Source of the DNA: Lentisphaerae bacterium GWF2_45_14
GTDB lineage: Bacteria; Verrucomicrobiota; Lentisphaeria; Victivallales; GWF2-45-14
Assembly: GCA_001804785.1 (NCBI GenBank)
Contig: MHBG01000005.1
Location: 1 to 64,000, forward strand
Reading direction: 5' to 3'
Length of the DNA: 64,000 nucleotides
Below, in pieces: positions 36,003-45,508 of this stretch. Positions within the stretch are counted from its first letter, which is position 1. Each line of letters begins with the position of its first letter. The notes under the pieces were generated by a model that was not told the DNA's origin, did no database searches, and saw nothing but the letters and a program-made list of their open reading frames with translations. The translations under genes and the position numbers were made by a program.

Positions 36003-38972
36003 TCAAATGCCGTCAAGCGTGCTTTTGTAGCTTTTTATCATCTCTGTCATAGATATCGATGCTTGACTGCAAGCCACTACACTGTTTAAAATAAGCTCCT
36101 GTTTTGAAATAACAAATCCTATTTTGGCAAAAGACAGCCCTTTAAGTATTTTTTCAACGGATTTTTCATTTTCAGGCTTAATGGTCATCACGAAACGGCT
36201 GTTCGATTCCGAGAAAAGAATCTCTTCGGGAGACATTCCGCTTTCGCACGGTATCTTGTCAATGTCAATCTCAAGCCCCAGCCGGCCGGCCATCGCTTTT
36301 TTCGCGAACGCGCCCGCGAGACCGCCTATGGCAGGCGTATGAAGTGATGAAGCCAGATTATTCTGAGTTATTTCAGAGACAGCCTTATATGTCACCATCG
36401 CCAGTGAAGCGTCGACAACCGGCACATGACAGCCGACGGCTCCCATCATCGCAAAATACTCGCTGCCGCCGAGTTCCTTGCGGGTCTGGCCTATTACATA
36501 AACCGAGTCGCCGGGCCTTTTCACGTCAAGGGTAACAGCCTTTGATACATCGTCCATGCGTGATATCGCGCTGAAGAGAACTGTCGGCGGAATGGATATT
36601 TTTCGCCCGCCGCGCGTGCTGTCATTTTTCATACTGTCTTTTCCGGATATGCAGGGTACACCGAAGGCCTTCGTGTAGTCGTAGAGCGCCTTGTTTGCGC
36701 GCACCAGCTGGGCGAGTTTGTACTCGCCGTCCGGCGTCTTTTCTGATTTTACAGGGTCGGGCCAGCAGAAATTGTCAAGTCCGGCGATATGCTCGGGCTT
36801 ACCGCCCACGGCTATTATTCTTCTTATGCAGAGGTCGATGATGGAGGCCATCATGTGGTAGGTATCTATGTCGCTGTAGCGAGGAAGTATGCCATAGGAA
36901 AGGATTATTCCTTCTTTCCCGAGCGGCTCGGCCATCGTAACGGTCGCGTCCGACGTAACGTCCCGGCATATCCCCGCAAACGGCTTAATTACGCTCAATC
37001 CTTTTACCTCATGGTCATACTGGCGGGATTTGAACTCGTTTGAGCATATGTTCAGCCTGCCCAGCAGCGAAACAACATCATCTTTTATGTTCCTGCCTTT
37101 GAACGCCGGGTCCTTGTGCTTGGGCGGTACCCATTTTGCCTTGAGCTTCAGCTGGGGAAGCCCGTCATGCATGAACTCGATATCGAGCAGAGCCACGGTT
37201 TTCTCTCCGTAAAGCATGTGGAACTTTCCAGTGTCCGTAAATTCTCCGAGCACGGTCACTTCCACATCTCTTGACTCCGCGAGCTTTTTGAACTCTTCGA
37301 TATTTTCGGGCGGTACAGCGAAGCTCATCCGCTCCTGCGCCTCCGAAACAAGTATTTCCCACGGGTCGAGTCCGGCATATTTGAGCGGAGCCTTTTTGAG
37401 GTCCATTCTGCAACCGCCGCTGTAGGTGCACATCTCGCCGATGCTGGAGGAAAGACCGCCCGCGCCGTTGTCAGTCACGAAGCGGTAAAGGCTCTTATCG
37501 CGCGCTTCGTAAATGAAGTCGCCCATTTTCTTCTGAGTTATCGGGTCGCCTATCTGCACCGCCTGATTCGGGCTGTCCTTGTGCAGCTCTTCACTTGAGA
37601 ATGTGGCTCCGTGTATGCCGTCTTTTCCTATTCTTCCGCCAGACATGACGATGAGGTCGCCCGGCTTGATGCTCTTTTCGAACCCTTTGTTTTTCCCTAT
37701 CTTTCTGGGGAGCAGTCCGACCGTCCCGCAATAAACCAGCGGTTTGCCGAGGTAGCGCTCGTCGAAATATTCCCAGCCCGCGCCGTAAGGTATTCCGCTC
37801 TGGTTGCCGCCGTCGATGACTCCACGGTGAATATTGTCCCTTAGTCTTCTCGGATGGAAGAGCCCTTCAGGGACATCTTTTTCGTCTGTGAACGGAGAAC
37901 CGAGGCAGTACCCCCACACGTTTATCAATAGATTCGCGCCGAGTCCTGTCCCCATCGGGTCGCGGTTGACTCCTACTATTCCAGTCATTGCGCCGCCGTA
38001 CGGGTCGAGCGCCGAGGGACTGTTATGCGTTTCGACCTTGTAGACCAGGTCAAGTTTGTCATTGAACGAGATGACCCCCGCATTGTCATGGAATACCGAT
38101 ACCAGCCAGTCTATTTTCTTTGATATCTCGCGGGTACTCTTTTTTATGTATGTGTCGAAACACGATTTTATATTTTCAATGTTTCCCTTTTCGTCCTCGT
38201 AATCTATTTCAGCTGAAAATATCTTGTGCTTGCAGTGTTCGCTCCAGGTCTGTGCTAAGACTTCCAGCTCGACGTCTGTCGGCTTTTTGCCAAGCTTGAA
38301 ATTCTCGCGCCCTTCGGCTCTCCTGAAATAATCCTGGATGGCCTTCATTTCTTCGAGAGTCAACGCCAGAATGCCCTTTTTGCTTATATCGAGAAGCTCG
38401 CCGTCACTGACTTCCAGATCGATTTCCTTCACGTTCCCGCCGCCGCTTTCGCGGACGATGGGCAGCTCCAGCGGAATCGGGTTTTTCAGGAGATCGGCCT
38501 TTGAAAATATTGAAACATTTTCTATAAGTTCATTAGCAAGAAGGTCTTTTGCTATGTGTTCGACTTTTTTCCTGTCGAGCCAGGCGTCGCTCAGCATGTA
38601 CTCCACGGAGCTGAAAACGTATTCGTCGTCCCTGAGCTTGCGACCCACGATATCGCCTATCGCCTCGTGCGCGGAACGCCCCACGTTGTCCGTTACGCCC
38701 TGCCGGAAGCCGACCCTGACAAGCCAGTCGCACGCATTTGATTCATTAAAACGTGTCTCGCCGACAATCCCCTTCTGCAGTACCGGATTGGCTATTTCGC
38801 GCGCCGCTGTTTCGGCCTGCGCCTGACTGATACCCGCGGACATTGTATATACGTCGCGCGTTTTCACATCGGCTATGTCAAGTTTCAGGAAATTCCTGAT
38901 CTGGTTTTTAATCTTTTCAGCGCGCGCGTCTTTCCATTCCGGCAGCGGTGATATTTCTATCCTGTATTCCAT
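36003..38972 (-). CDS. purL: PurS-PurL fused FGAM synthase, no glutaminase domain
   Basis: This enzyme makes formylglycinamidine ribonucleotide in purine synthesis. The first 170 residues look like PurS-type repeats ([33 protein letters not shown]). The PurL part follows from about 215, with [12 protein letters not shown] (catalytic His), [20 protein letters not shown] and [14 protein letters not shown]. The protein ends at 989 residues without the Cys-His-Glu glutaminase domain of large PurL, so ammonia must come from a separate PurQ, which is not in the window. The sigma factor gene begins 19 bp downstream. The alternative reading, a truncated large PurL, is less likely because the N-terminal fusion is a known architecture and the ORF is clean. 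Confidence 0.9.
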   Translation of the reverse strand: MEYRIEISPLPEWKDARAEKIKNQIRNFLKLDIADVKTRDVYTMSAGISQAQAETAAREIANPVLQKGIVGETRFNESNACDWLVRVGFRQGVTDNVGRSAHEAIGDIVGRKLRDDEYVFSSVEYMLSDAWLDRKKVEHIAKDLLANELIENVSIFSKADLLKNPIPLELPIVRESGGGNVKEIDLEVSDGELLDISKKGILALTLEEMKAIQDYFRRAEGRENFKLGKKPTDVELEVLAQTWSEHCKHKIFSAEIDYEDEKGNIENIKSCFDTYIKKSTREISKKIDWLVSVFHDNAGVISFNDKLDLVYKVETHNSPSALDPYGGAMTGIVGVNRDPMGTGLGANLLINVWGYCLGSPFTDEKDVPEGLFHPRRLRDNIHRGVIDGGNQSGIPYGAGWEYFDERYLGKPLVYCGTVGLLPRKIGKNKGFEKSIKPGDLIVMSGGRIGKDGIHGATFSSEELHKDSPNQAVQIGDPITQKKMGDFIYEARDKSLYRFVTDNGAGGLSSSIGEMCTYSGGCRMDLKKAPLKYAGLDPWEILVSEAQERMSFAVPPENIEEFKKLAESRDVEVTVLGEFTDTGKFHMLYGEKTVALLDIEFMHDGLPQLKLKAKWVPPKHKDPAFKGRNIKDDVVSLLGRLNICSNEFKSRQYDHEVKGLSVIKPFAGICRDVTSDATVTMAEPLGKEGIILSYGILPRYSDIDTYHMMASIIDLCIRRIIAVGGKPEHIAGLDNFCWPDPVKSEKTPDGEYKLAQLVRANKALYDYTKAFGVPCISGKDSMKNDSTRGGRKISIPPTVLFSAISRMDDVSKAVTLDVKRPGDSVYVIGQTRKELGGSEYFAMMGAVGCHVPVVDASLAMVTYKAVSEITQNNLASSLHTPAIGGLAGAFAKKAMAGRLGLEIDIDKIPCESGMSPEEILFSESNSRFVMTIKPENEKSVEKILKGLSFAKIGFVISKQELILNSVVACSQASISMTEMIKSYKSTLDGI

Positions 38973-39089
38973 GGGGTTGTCTTTCAGTATTTGATCTGTT
39001 CTTGTCTTTTATCTAAACTAATACAGATAACAGCCCGCTCGAAATTTGCAATCCCGCTTTCCTTATTTCAACAGCCCTTTTCCTCGCCT

Positions 39090-39281
39090 TTACCCTATTT
39101 TGCGGGTTCTGGTAATTCTTACAGAAGTCTCGATGATATTTTCCATCAATGGATAGATCGTCTTGAATTCCTGCAAGTCTTTTCGGAAGGCCGCAAGTTC
39201 TTTCCTGACTCTGCGCTGTTCAAGCCTCATCGATTCCATGCTGAGACTTTCCGCTTCCGGATACCTGACTTTCTTTTTCAT
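39090..39281 (-). CDS. Small coiled-coil protein
   Basis: The tracked ORF starts at 39386, but ATG 39281 has an excellent AAGGAG seven nucleotides upstream and gives 63 residues. The product is basic and helical (MKKKVRYPEAESLSMESMRL, RRVRKELAAFRKDLQEF) with no known domain. It lies in an otherwise gene-poor 664 bp between purSL and the HATPase-GNAT gene, just downstream of a long inverted repeat on its own strand. It could be a small regulator; no function can be assigned. Confidence 0.5.
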   Translation of the reverse strand: MKKKVRYPEAESLSMESMRLEQRRVRKELAAFRKDLQEFKTIYPLMENIIETSVRITRTRKIG

Positions 39282-39340
39282 CGCAACGCTCCTTTTTGAG
39301 CAAGCATCGCGGAAAAGAAAAAGGCGCATCTCGTCCGCAC

Positions 39341-39445
39341 TCAAACTGAGGTACTGGTATACCCATACACGAATACGGAGAGACACGCCATCATTGGCAT
39401 GTCAACCGCGCTTCGTGTATAAAAATTACCAGTTTTCAGTTTGAA
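39341..39445. repeat. 105-bp imperfect inverted repeat
   Basis: The left arm CAAACTGAGGTACTGGTATA..CATACACGAA and the reverse complement of the right arm CAAACTGAAAACTGGTAA..TATACACGAA align over about 32-34 bp with a few mismatches and small gaps. They flank a centre of about 38 bp. The arms could form a cruciform or an RNA hairpin, or be the ends of a small MITE-like element. It lies about 60 bp upstream of the small coiled-coil gene on the minus strand. No flanking direct repeat was identified. Confidence 0.65.
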
Positions 39446-39561
39446 ACGCTTGCTATGGTTTTTAGTTTACTCTATGACTTTTCTATAAGCCCCTTATTAG
39501 ATTTCCTCAATATAACATTATTCTCGGATGATATCAATAGATAAAATACTCCCTCCGGGGG

Positions 39562-39636
39562 GCAGGCCGGGAGCCTGCACATTGCTGTGCCGTTTTCGCT
39601 ACGCTGACGGCACAGCAATGTCCAGGCTCCGCCTGC
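39562..39636. repeat. 75-bp strong hairpin after the HATPase-GNAT gene
   Basis: The arms GCAGGCCGGGAGCCTG-CACATTGCTGTGCCG and CGGCACAGCAATGTC-CAGGCTCCGCCTGC pair almost fully around a 14-nt loop (TTTTCGCTACGCTGA). On the minus strand it starts directly after the stop codon of the 499-residue gene, so it may act as a transcript end or stability element. There is no clean T-run on either side, so a classical rho-independent terminator is doubtful; a REP-like or mobile palindromic repeat is an alternative. Confidence 0.7.
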
Positions 39637-41136
39637 TTATTCTGCGACTATTTCGGCATAGAGTTGGCGGCTGTGTTCTTTGAGGGCGTGAGCGAGCGGG
39701 TCAAGAAGGAGGATGCGGTCAAAATCAACGGGGCCGGACAACGCACTGTAAACGATATAGCATTCCTTGGCGGACACTGGTTTAAGTCCGGAAAAGACGG
39801 CGTTGAGTCGTCCCATTTCCATGTCGAGACCGGGGGGGACGGGATGCCAGGCGGGAATGAGGATAATGATAGTCAGCATACCTTTGGCTTTCAGGGCAAA
39901 AACCTTTTTTTGCAGGCGCGTCGTCCAATCCTGTCCCAGCTCGGTAATCATGAGATAGGCGGAGTGTTCGATGTTGTCTTCTTCTACATTAAACTGGGTT
40001 TGTTCCGCGGCGGGGAGAGCCTCTTCCGCTGACAATGGGCAATTGAAGCCCACCTGGGTGACTAATCCTGCCATGACGGCATGGTGCCGCTTCGGGAGAT
40101 AAATTGCCTCCAATTCCGGGGGGTGCGTGAAGCGGACGCAAATGACGAGAGTCTCCCGTTCGGTGGCCGCCAGTTTCATTCCTCGGAAATCCACTACAAT
40201 GCAGACGGCCAGATGCAAGGCCAACGGACTGAAACCTGTTCTGGCTCCCACTTTCTGGGAACCCATGTGTGTGGTAACCGTGGCTCCGTAGCACATATCC
40301 ACGTCCATGGTTCCGCTGGCGATATAACGGTCGATCTCTTTCAGCAGATAAATGATGGCCTTCGACTGGCGGAATGCGGGTTTAATCATCAGGGAACAGG
40401 AGTAGGCGCAGCGGGGCGTCTGTCGGGGGATGGCAAACGACGAATTACCGACGATGACGCCGTCCGACTCGACGACAAGGCTGATGATTTCGCCCTTTGT
40501 CAGCAAGTCCCGGAGTTTTGTTTCATGGTAAAATGCTTCCCCCGGATAGGAATAACGGTACGTGTCGTAAGTCAGATCTACGAGTTCTCCTGCATCTTCC
40601 GGCGTCGCCAGCCGGGTTATGAAAGGCGTTTTTCTATCTGCTGCCACTTCTGCTGTTTTAATCGGCATTTTTACTTCGAATGACGCTACGGCCAGCCGCT
40701 TTCTGATTACGACCCGCCATCCGTCCAGTCCGCGATTTTCGAACGAGAGGTCATCCACTGCCTTGCAAGCCAGAAAGTACCATAGTCCGTCAATCTCGGA
40801 TTCTGACGGAGCCTGAGGATTGTATTGGGGGATTTTGTTCAGGTGTACCGGAGGCCCTGCGTTCGTTACGGCGATTTTAATCATTCCGTCTGTCAGGAGT
40901 ACAAATTCAATGCGAATTTGTTCCCACACTTCGGCGTCCGGATACGAATTTATCAAAAACGTCAGAGTCTCGTCGAGCGCTAAACGCAGTGCGTCCGATT
41001 CTTTCCGGGCGCTGCCCGCCAAGTCGGCGAGTTCAGTCGTCCATTCCAGTGCGACAAGCATAAGCCGCAAGTCATACGGGATTTCAATTGCCGACGAAAG
41101 TTTCGGCATTATGTCAACGTCGGGAATTATCTCCAT
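39637..41136 (-). CDS. HATPase (RsbW-like) plus GNAT fusion protein
   Basis: This 499-residue protein starts with a histidine-kinase-like ATPase domain of the anti-sigma factor kind: LRLALDETLTFLINSYPD is the N-box helix, and VTNAGPPVH and DDLSFENRGLDGWRVVIRKR follow the nucleotide-lid order. Residues of about 175-330 resemble a GNAT acetyltransferase (ITRLATPEDAGELVDLTYDT, ESDGVIVGNSSFAIP, CSLMIKPAFRQSKAIIYLLK). The last 170 residues are alpha/beta without a clear motif. This design is seen in a poorly studied group of bacterial signalling proteins. It might act in a partner switch with the RsbU-type phosphatase encoded elsewhere in the window. The next gene upstream is 47 bp away. Confidence 0.65.
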   Translation of the reverse strand: MEIIPDVDIMPKLSSAIEIPYDLRLMLVALEWTTELADLAGSARKESDALRLALDETLTFLINSYPDAEVWEQIRIEFVLLTDGMIKIAVTNAGPPVHLNKIPQYNPQAPSESEIDGLWYFLACKAVDDLSFENRGLDGWRVVIRKRLAVASFEVKMPIKTAEVAADRKTPFITRLATPEDAGELVDLTYDTYRYSYPGEAFYHETKLRDLLTKGEIISLVVESDGVIVGNSSFAIPRQTPRCAYSCSLMIKPAFRQSKAIIYLLKEIDRYIASGTMDVDMCYGATVTTHMGSQKVGARTGFSPLALHLAVCIVVDFRGMKLAATERETLVICVRFTHPPELEAIYLPKRHHAVMAGLVTQVGFNCPLSAEEALPAAEQTQFNVEEDNIEHSAYLMITELGQDWTTRLQKKVFALKAKGMLTIIILIPAWHPVPPGLDMEMGRLNAVFSGLKPVSAKECYIVYSALSGPVDFDRILLLDPLAHALKEHSRQLYAEIVAE

Positions 41137-41183
41137 TGCTTTCTTCTTCTCAAGTTTTTTGCCACAACGTAATGGTGGCCTGC

Positions 41184-43196
41184 TTATTTCTTATCTTTCT
41201 CAGGTTTCTTGCCGGCTTTCTCCATGGCTTCTTTCATGACGCTGTCGAGCACTGCTTTGAGTTCCTGCTGAGAGGTTTTTGATTTGCCCGCTCCTTTTTC
41301 GGAAATATATTCGGCGGCCTTTTTAGAAAGTTCGTCGGCAATAAGCTTCAGGTTTTCGGTTGAGGCGGAAGAATCTTTATTTTTAAGGCTCTGAGAAATT
41401 TCAGTCAGGGTATTTATAACGGCCTCGGCCATTTCCTTCTGTTTTTTCTTTTCATCTTCGCGGGTTCCCGCGGAGCTCATTGATTCTATAAGATTGTTGA
41501 CAAGTTCAATTGCCATATTTTTTGTTTTTTCCATGGGGCCGGGCTCTTTTATCTGGGGCGCGGTCTTTGATTCCACCCACGATATAAGCTCGTCGGAGAT
41601 GAGTACGGCAGCATAGTCGATGATGTCCTTGAATTTTCTTGGCGAACCAAGGTTTTCCTGAGTTACGGCGCTGATATTGCGCCGTCCTACCGTAATGCTT
41701 TCTCCGGCTTTTAGAAGCGCGACGGTGTCACCGACAGGAAACGAGACGTAGTCGCCCTTGAACATATCGGTAAATCTGACGCAGAGAAGGATTGTCATAT
41801 TGTGGATGTCTGAGCTTCCCTCATTGCGCACGGTTACGATTACGCTGTTTGTGAAAAACGCCGGTTCTATCTGAAGGCTTATTTTGCCTTTAAGGTCTGA
41901 GGCATTGATTTCAAGCAGTTCAGTCTCCAGGAAATTATTGCTGTATCTGAAGTCGGCGAGTACCTTGTCCCACTGTCCCTGGAGACGACGCCTGAAGAAG
42001 TGGTCGAATATCTTTTTTCTGGCCATATCTTTTTCGCCCCGTGCCATGTGGACTCTGGCTTTCTGGAAGTCGGGACTGAAATATCCGGAGCCTGTCATTA
42101 TCCCCCTGTAGAGGTTTATAATCACGCGTCCTTCTTTTGATTTATTGAGAAAGCTTCTTTTTTTGTAGAGGTTGAGAAGGTCGAGCAGTTCCTCCTGCTG
42201 CTTCGGGTAATAAGCGGCAGCCTGGTCAAAATCAATCACGGCCTGATCGAATTTCTTCTGCTTCATATTGATTACGCCTTTCAGGAGGTGCGCTGGAGCT
42301 TCCTGCCCGTTGTGCTTTTCAATATATTCACTTATTATAGAGTCGGCCGCGCTGACATCTGTTTCGCCTTTGCGTTCTAGGAGCGACATTGCCAGAAGGA
42401 TATGTGCCTCTTTTTCATGGGGCGCCAATTCTACCGCCGCCGATGCTGATTTTATGGCCTCGTTCCAGTCGTTTTCATAGATGGCGAGGTAGGCCCTGTC
42501 GCGGAGCGAACATAGCTTGTCCCATTCCCTGTAATACTTTGCGCTGAGCCTTAGGAAGTTGGTGTAGAAATCCAGAAGCGCGGCGCGGTGTTTGCTGAGA
42601 CGTTTCCTTATATTTGTGCGCAAATCGTTCTCGTTTATTCTCTTGTCCCATATTTTCCGGGCCTGCTCGTTATTTATGCTGAGAAGCCCGTAGTCGAATG
42701 TCGACAGCAGGTCAAGGAGAGTGCCCGACGCCAAGTTATAGATGGAATTCGTCTCGTCCAGGCTGTCGCTTTCCTCGAGCAGGTTTTTGTAGATATTGAA
42801 AAAACGGTATTTAAGCTCTGCCACTTCAGGCGGGATTTTGTCGGACTCTTTCTGCATGATGAAGGTGGTCAGGTCTTTGAAGTTTTTCGCCTCGGCGATA
42901 GTTTTCTCCATGCTGTAGAAGGCCTGAACAGTCCTGTCTATGTCGTAGGATTTTTTCTTCTCTTTTTCGAGGGCTTTTCTTCTTTCCTCAAGCTGGGAAA
43001 GTTTATCCTTTATCGGCTGCTCAGCGTTCTTTATATAGTCGGGGGGGACGTCCGGCACGGGACTTTTTACCGCAAACCATATCGCGAGAACAACACAGAG
43101 TCCGAGCATCAGGAAGAGCGGCATGACGCATCCCCATAGGAACATTGAACGGTATTTTTTTTCGCCTTTTATGTCCTGAGATGATTCATTCGCCAT
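41184..43196 (-). CDS. Membrane-anchored TPR protein
   Basis: This is a 670-residue protein with one N-terminal membrane helix (LWGCVMPLFLMLGLCVVLAI, about residues 20-42) and a long extracytoplasmic part. A charged coiled coil follows the helix. TPR-like helices are seen near 225-330 (YENDWNEAIKSASAAVELAP, KKFDQAVIDFDQAAAYYPKQ). A beta-rich section near 425-520 (SLQIEPAFFTNSVIVTVRNE) may be an Ig-like fold. The C-terminus is very rich in Lys, Glu and Ala. It probably scaffolds envelope proteins; the partner is unknown. It starts 31 bp after glyS on the same strand. Confidence 0.7.
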   Translation of the reverse strand: MANESSQDIKGEKKYRSMFLWGCVMPLFLMLGLCVVLAIWFAVKSPVPDVPPDYIKNAEQPIKDKLSQLEERRKALEKEKKKSYDIDRTVQAFYSMEKTIAEAKNFKDLTTFIMQKESDKIPPEVAELKYRFFNIYKNLLEESDSLDETNSIYNLASGTLLDLLSTFDYGLLSINNEQARKIWDKRINENDLRTNIRKRLSKHRAALLDFYTNFLRLSAKYYREWDKLCSLRDRAYLAIYENDWNEAIKSASAAVELAPHEKEAHILLAMSLLERKGETDVSAADSIISEYIEKHNGQEAPAHLLKGVINMKQKKFDQAVIDFDQAAAYYPKQQEELLDLLNLYKKRSFLNKSKEGRVIINLYRGIMTGSGYFSPDFQKARVHMARGEKDMARKKIFDHFFRRRLQGQWDKVLADFRYSNNFLETELLEINASDLKGKISLQIEPAFFTNSVIVTVRNEGSSDIHNMTILLCVRFTDMFKGDYVSFPVGDTVALLKAGESITVGRRNISAVTQENLGSPRKFKDIIDYAAVLISDELISWVESKTAPQIKEPGPMEKTKNMAIELVNNLIESMSSAGTREDEKKKQKEMAEAVINTLTEISQSLKNKDSSASTENLKLIADELSKKAAEYISEKGAGKSKTSQQELKAVLDSVMKEAMEKAGKKPEKDKK

Positions 43197-43227
43197 TCTG
43201 CTCTCTCCCTCGTTTTTTTACTCCTGC

Positions 43228-44565
43228 TCAGTTAGCCATTACCTGCTTTGCGAGATAGTGACTGAGCTCTGTCATTGAAATGCGCTCCTGTTCCATTGAA
43301 TCGCGGTGCCTCACGGTCACGGCGTTGTCGTTGAGCGATTCGAAGTCGAATGTGACGCAGAACGGCGTGCCGATCTCGTCCTGACGGCGGTAACGCTTTC
43401 CAATACTGCCTGTTACGTCAAATTCTGAACGGAAGAAAGGGCTTATGTCCTTATAGAGTTTTTCAGCCGGTTCCATCAGTTTCTTGGCGAGCGGCAGTAT
43501 CGCGGCCTGCACCGGCGCAATCCTGGCCGGAAGCCTCAGTACCGCGCGGACGTCTTCTTCCATGCCTTCCTTCTTCGTATCCGCCATATCCTCATCGTAT
43601 GCATGACACAATATCGCGAGTATCGATCTGTCAAGTCCCGCCGACGTCTCGACGACTGTCGGAATCAGCTTGCGGTTGCCGTTGTCCTGATCGAGGTACT
43701 CAAGGTTTTCCCCTGAGAATTCCTGATGGCGGGACATGTCCCAGGTCCCCCTGTGATGGATTCCTTCCAGTTCACCCCAGCCGAACGGGAATTTGAACTC
43801 TATATCGACCGCCGCTTTAGCGTAATGGGCAAGCTCGCCCGGTCCGTGATCCTGGAATTTAAGCTCGTCTTCGCCGAACTTCAGCAAGTCGATGTAATAT
43901 TTTTTTCTTTCGGCCTTCCAGTATTCATACCAGTTCATGGATTCCTCTTCCGTACAGAAGAATTCCATTTCCATCTGGCTGAATTCTCTTGAACGGAAAG
44001 TGAAGTTTCTGGGATTAATCTCATTCCTGAACGCCTTGCCGACCTGCGCTATGCCGAACGGCAGCTTCTTGCGCGCAGCAATCCTCACAAGATGAAAATC
44101 CGCGAATATCGGCTGACATGTCTCCGCTCTGAGGTATGCCGCGTGATCTTCGTCGAAAACGGGTCCTACGAAGGTCTTCATCATGAGATTGAATTCGCGC
44201 GGCTCTGTCACGTTTTTTGAACCGCATGCCGGACACGTCTTCACATCCTCCATCTGATCGGACCTGTGACGCGTCTTGCATTCCCGGCAGTCTACCATCA
44301 TGTCGCCGAACTTGTCGAGGTGCCCGGAGGCCTTCCATATCTTAGGGTTACATATTATGGTCGAGTCCAACCCTTCGACATTTGAACGGCTCTCGACCAT
44401 GTAGTTCCACCACATCTGTTCGACCGCCCTTTTCAACGCTGTTCCGTAAGGACCGTAGTCCCAGAATCCGTTCAGACCGCCATATATTTCCGAACTTTGA
44501 AATATGAAACCTTTTCGCTTGCAGAGGGATACAAGCTTCTCCATGAATTCGGGTCCCTTTTCCAT
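43228..44565 (-). CDS. glyS: Glycyl-tRNA synthetase, single-chain type
   Basis: This class II synthetase charges tRNA-Gly. It belongs to the alpha2 (eukaryote/archaea/Firmicutes-like) form rather than the bacterial alpha2beta2 form. At 445 residues it contains GFIFQSSEIYGGLNGFWDYG, a Cys4 zinc-type insertion (CRECKTRH, CPACGSKN), motif 2 GKAFRNEINPRNFTFRSREF and motif 3 ETSAGLDRSILAIL, and ends in the anticodon-binding domain. AAGGAAA precedes ATG 44565; an internal ATG at 44544 is possible. The gene precedes the TPR gene by 31 bp. Confidence 0.95.
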   Translation of the reverse strand: MEKGPEFMEKLVSLCKRKGFIFQSSEIYGGLNGFWDYGPYGTALKRAVEQMWWNYMVESRSNVEGLDSTIICNPKIWKASGHLDKFGDMMVDCRECKTRHRSDQMEDVKTCPACGSKNVTEPREFNLMMKTFVGPVFDEDHAAYLRAETCQPIFADFHLVRIAARKKLPFGIAQVGKAFRNEINPRNFTFRSREFSQMEMEFFCTEEESMNWYEYWKAERKKYYIDLLKFGEDELKFQDHGPGELAHYAKAAVDIEFKFPFGWGELEGIHHRGTWDMSRHQEFSGENLEYLDQDNGNRKLIPTVVETSAGLDRSILAILCHAYDEDMADTKKEGMEEDVRAVLRLPARIAPVQAAILPLAKKLMEPAEKLYKDISPFFRSEFDVTGSIGKRYRRQDEIGTPFCVTFDFESLNDNAVTVRHRDSMEQERISMTELSHYLAKQVMAN

Positions 44566-44691
44566 ATCTGAATTTCCTTTTTGTCTTTGTTAAACGCAAT
44601 CCTGATAAGATAGCCGGACTTCGCCCGTTTTGCGAATCAAAAATATGGAATTTACGCCTGCCGGCGGTATTGATTCCCGGGCCTGTTTACT

Positions 44692-45507
44692 TTATTTGCC
44701 CGGCTGCTGGAATTTCAGCGCTGCCGAAACTACGGCGCGGTCGAAGAAATTAGTGGACATTCCGGCGTCAACGACAATCGTCTGAGCAGTTATACCGCTT
44801 GCCCGGGGACTTAGCAGAAAGGCCGCGGCATTGGCGACTTCCTCCGTTTTAAGAGCTTCTTTCCTCAGCGTCAGTTTTTCCGCGAAAAGGTAAGGTTCTA
44901 TATAGCCGGGGATTCCGGCGGAGGAAGATGTCTTGAGAAGTGAGGCGCCTACCGCGTTCACGCGTATTTTTGTATCGGCACTGAGCGACTTGGCGAGGAA
45001 GCAGACACTGGAGTCAAGTGCCGCTTTTATAGGAGCCATGTAGCCGTAATTCTCCGCAGCCATTTTTGTTGATGATATCGATATCGTAAGAAGCGCACCA
45101 TCGTTTTCCATGACGCTTTTGAAGTATTTCGCGATGCTGATAAATGAAAAACACGATATATCCATCGCCTGAAGAAAGTCCGATTTCACCGTTTCGTGAA
45201 AGGGCTTTACCCCTTCCGAATAGTTGGCAAACGCTATCGAATGCAGTATCCCGTAAACCTTCCCATGCTTTTGAGCAATTTCGGAAGCGGTCTTTTCTAT
45301 TTCGCTTTCCTTTGATACGTCACAGATGTATGCGGCGGAATCGGGGAAGAACTTTTCAATCGTTCTTTTCTGCTCTTCACCGAAGACCGAGAAAATCAGC
45401 TCAGCTCCCTCTTCCTTGAGAACCTGCGCGATATGAAAAGCCACGCTTTTTCTGTTAGCCACCCCGAATAGGAGAAATTTCCGGCCTTCAATCAAGAGAA
45501 ACCCCAT
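44692..45507 (-). CDS. fabI: Enoyl-ACP reductase (FabI-like)
   Basis: FabI reduces the double bond in the last step of the fatty acid elongation cycle. The 271-residue SDR protein has the diverged FabI nucleotide site LLFGVANRKSVAFHIAQVL (no classic TGxxxGxG), the catalytic Tyr-X6-Lys in ENYGYMAPIKAAL, and VNAVGASLLKTSSSAGIPGY near the substrate loop. GGAGGG precedes its ATG, which begins 1 bp after the fabG-like stop, so the two are translated together. Some sequence positions are unusual for FabI, but the family call is firm. Confidence 0.88.
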   Translation of the reverse strand: MGFLLIEGRKFLLFGVANRKSVAFHIAQVLKEEGAELIFSVFGEEQKRTIEKFFPDSAAYICDVSKESEIEKTASEIAQKHGKVYGILHSIAFANYSEGVKPFHETVKSDFLQAMDISCFSFISIAKYFKSVMENDGALLTISISSTKMAAENYGYMAPIKAALDSSVCFLAKSLSADTKIRVNAVGASLLKTSSSAGIPGYIEPYLFAEKLTLRKEALKTEEVANAAAFLLSPRASGITAQTIVVDAGMSTNFFDRAVVSAALKFQQPGK

Positions 45508-45508
45508 C

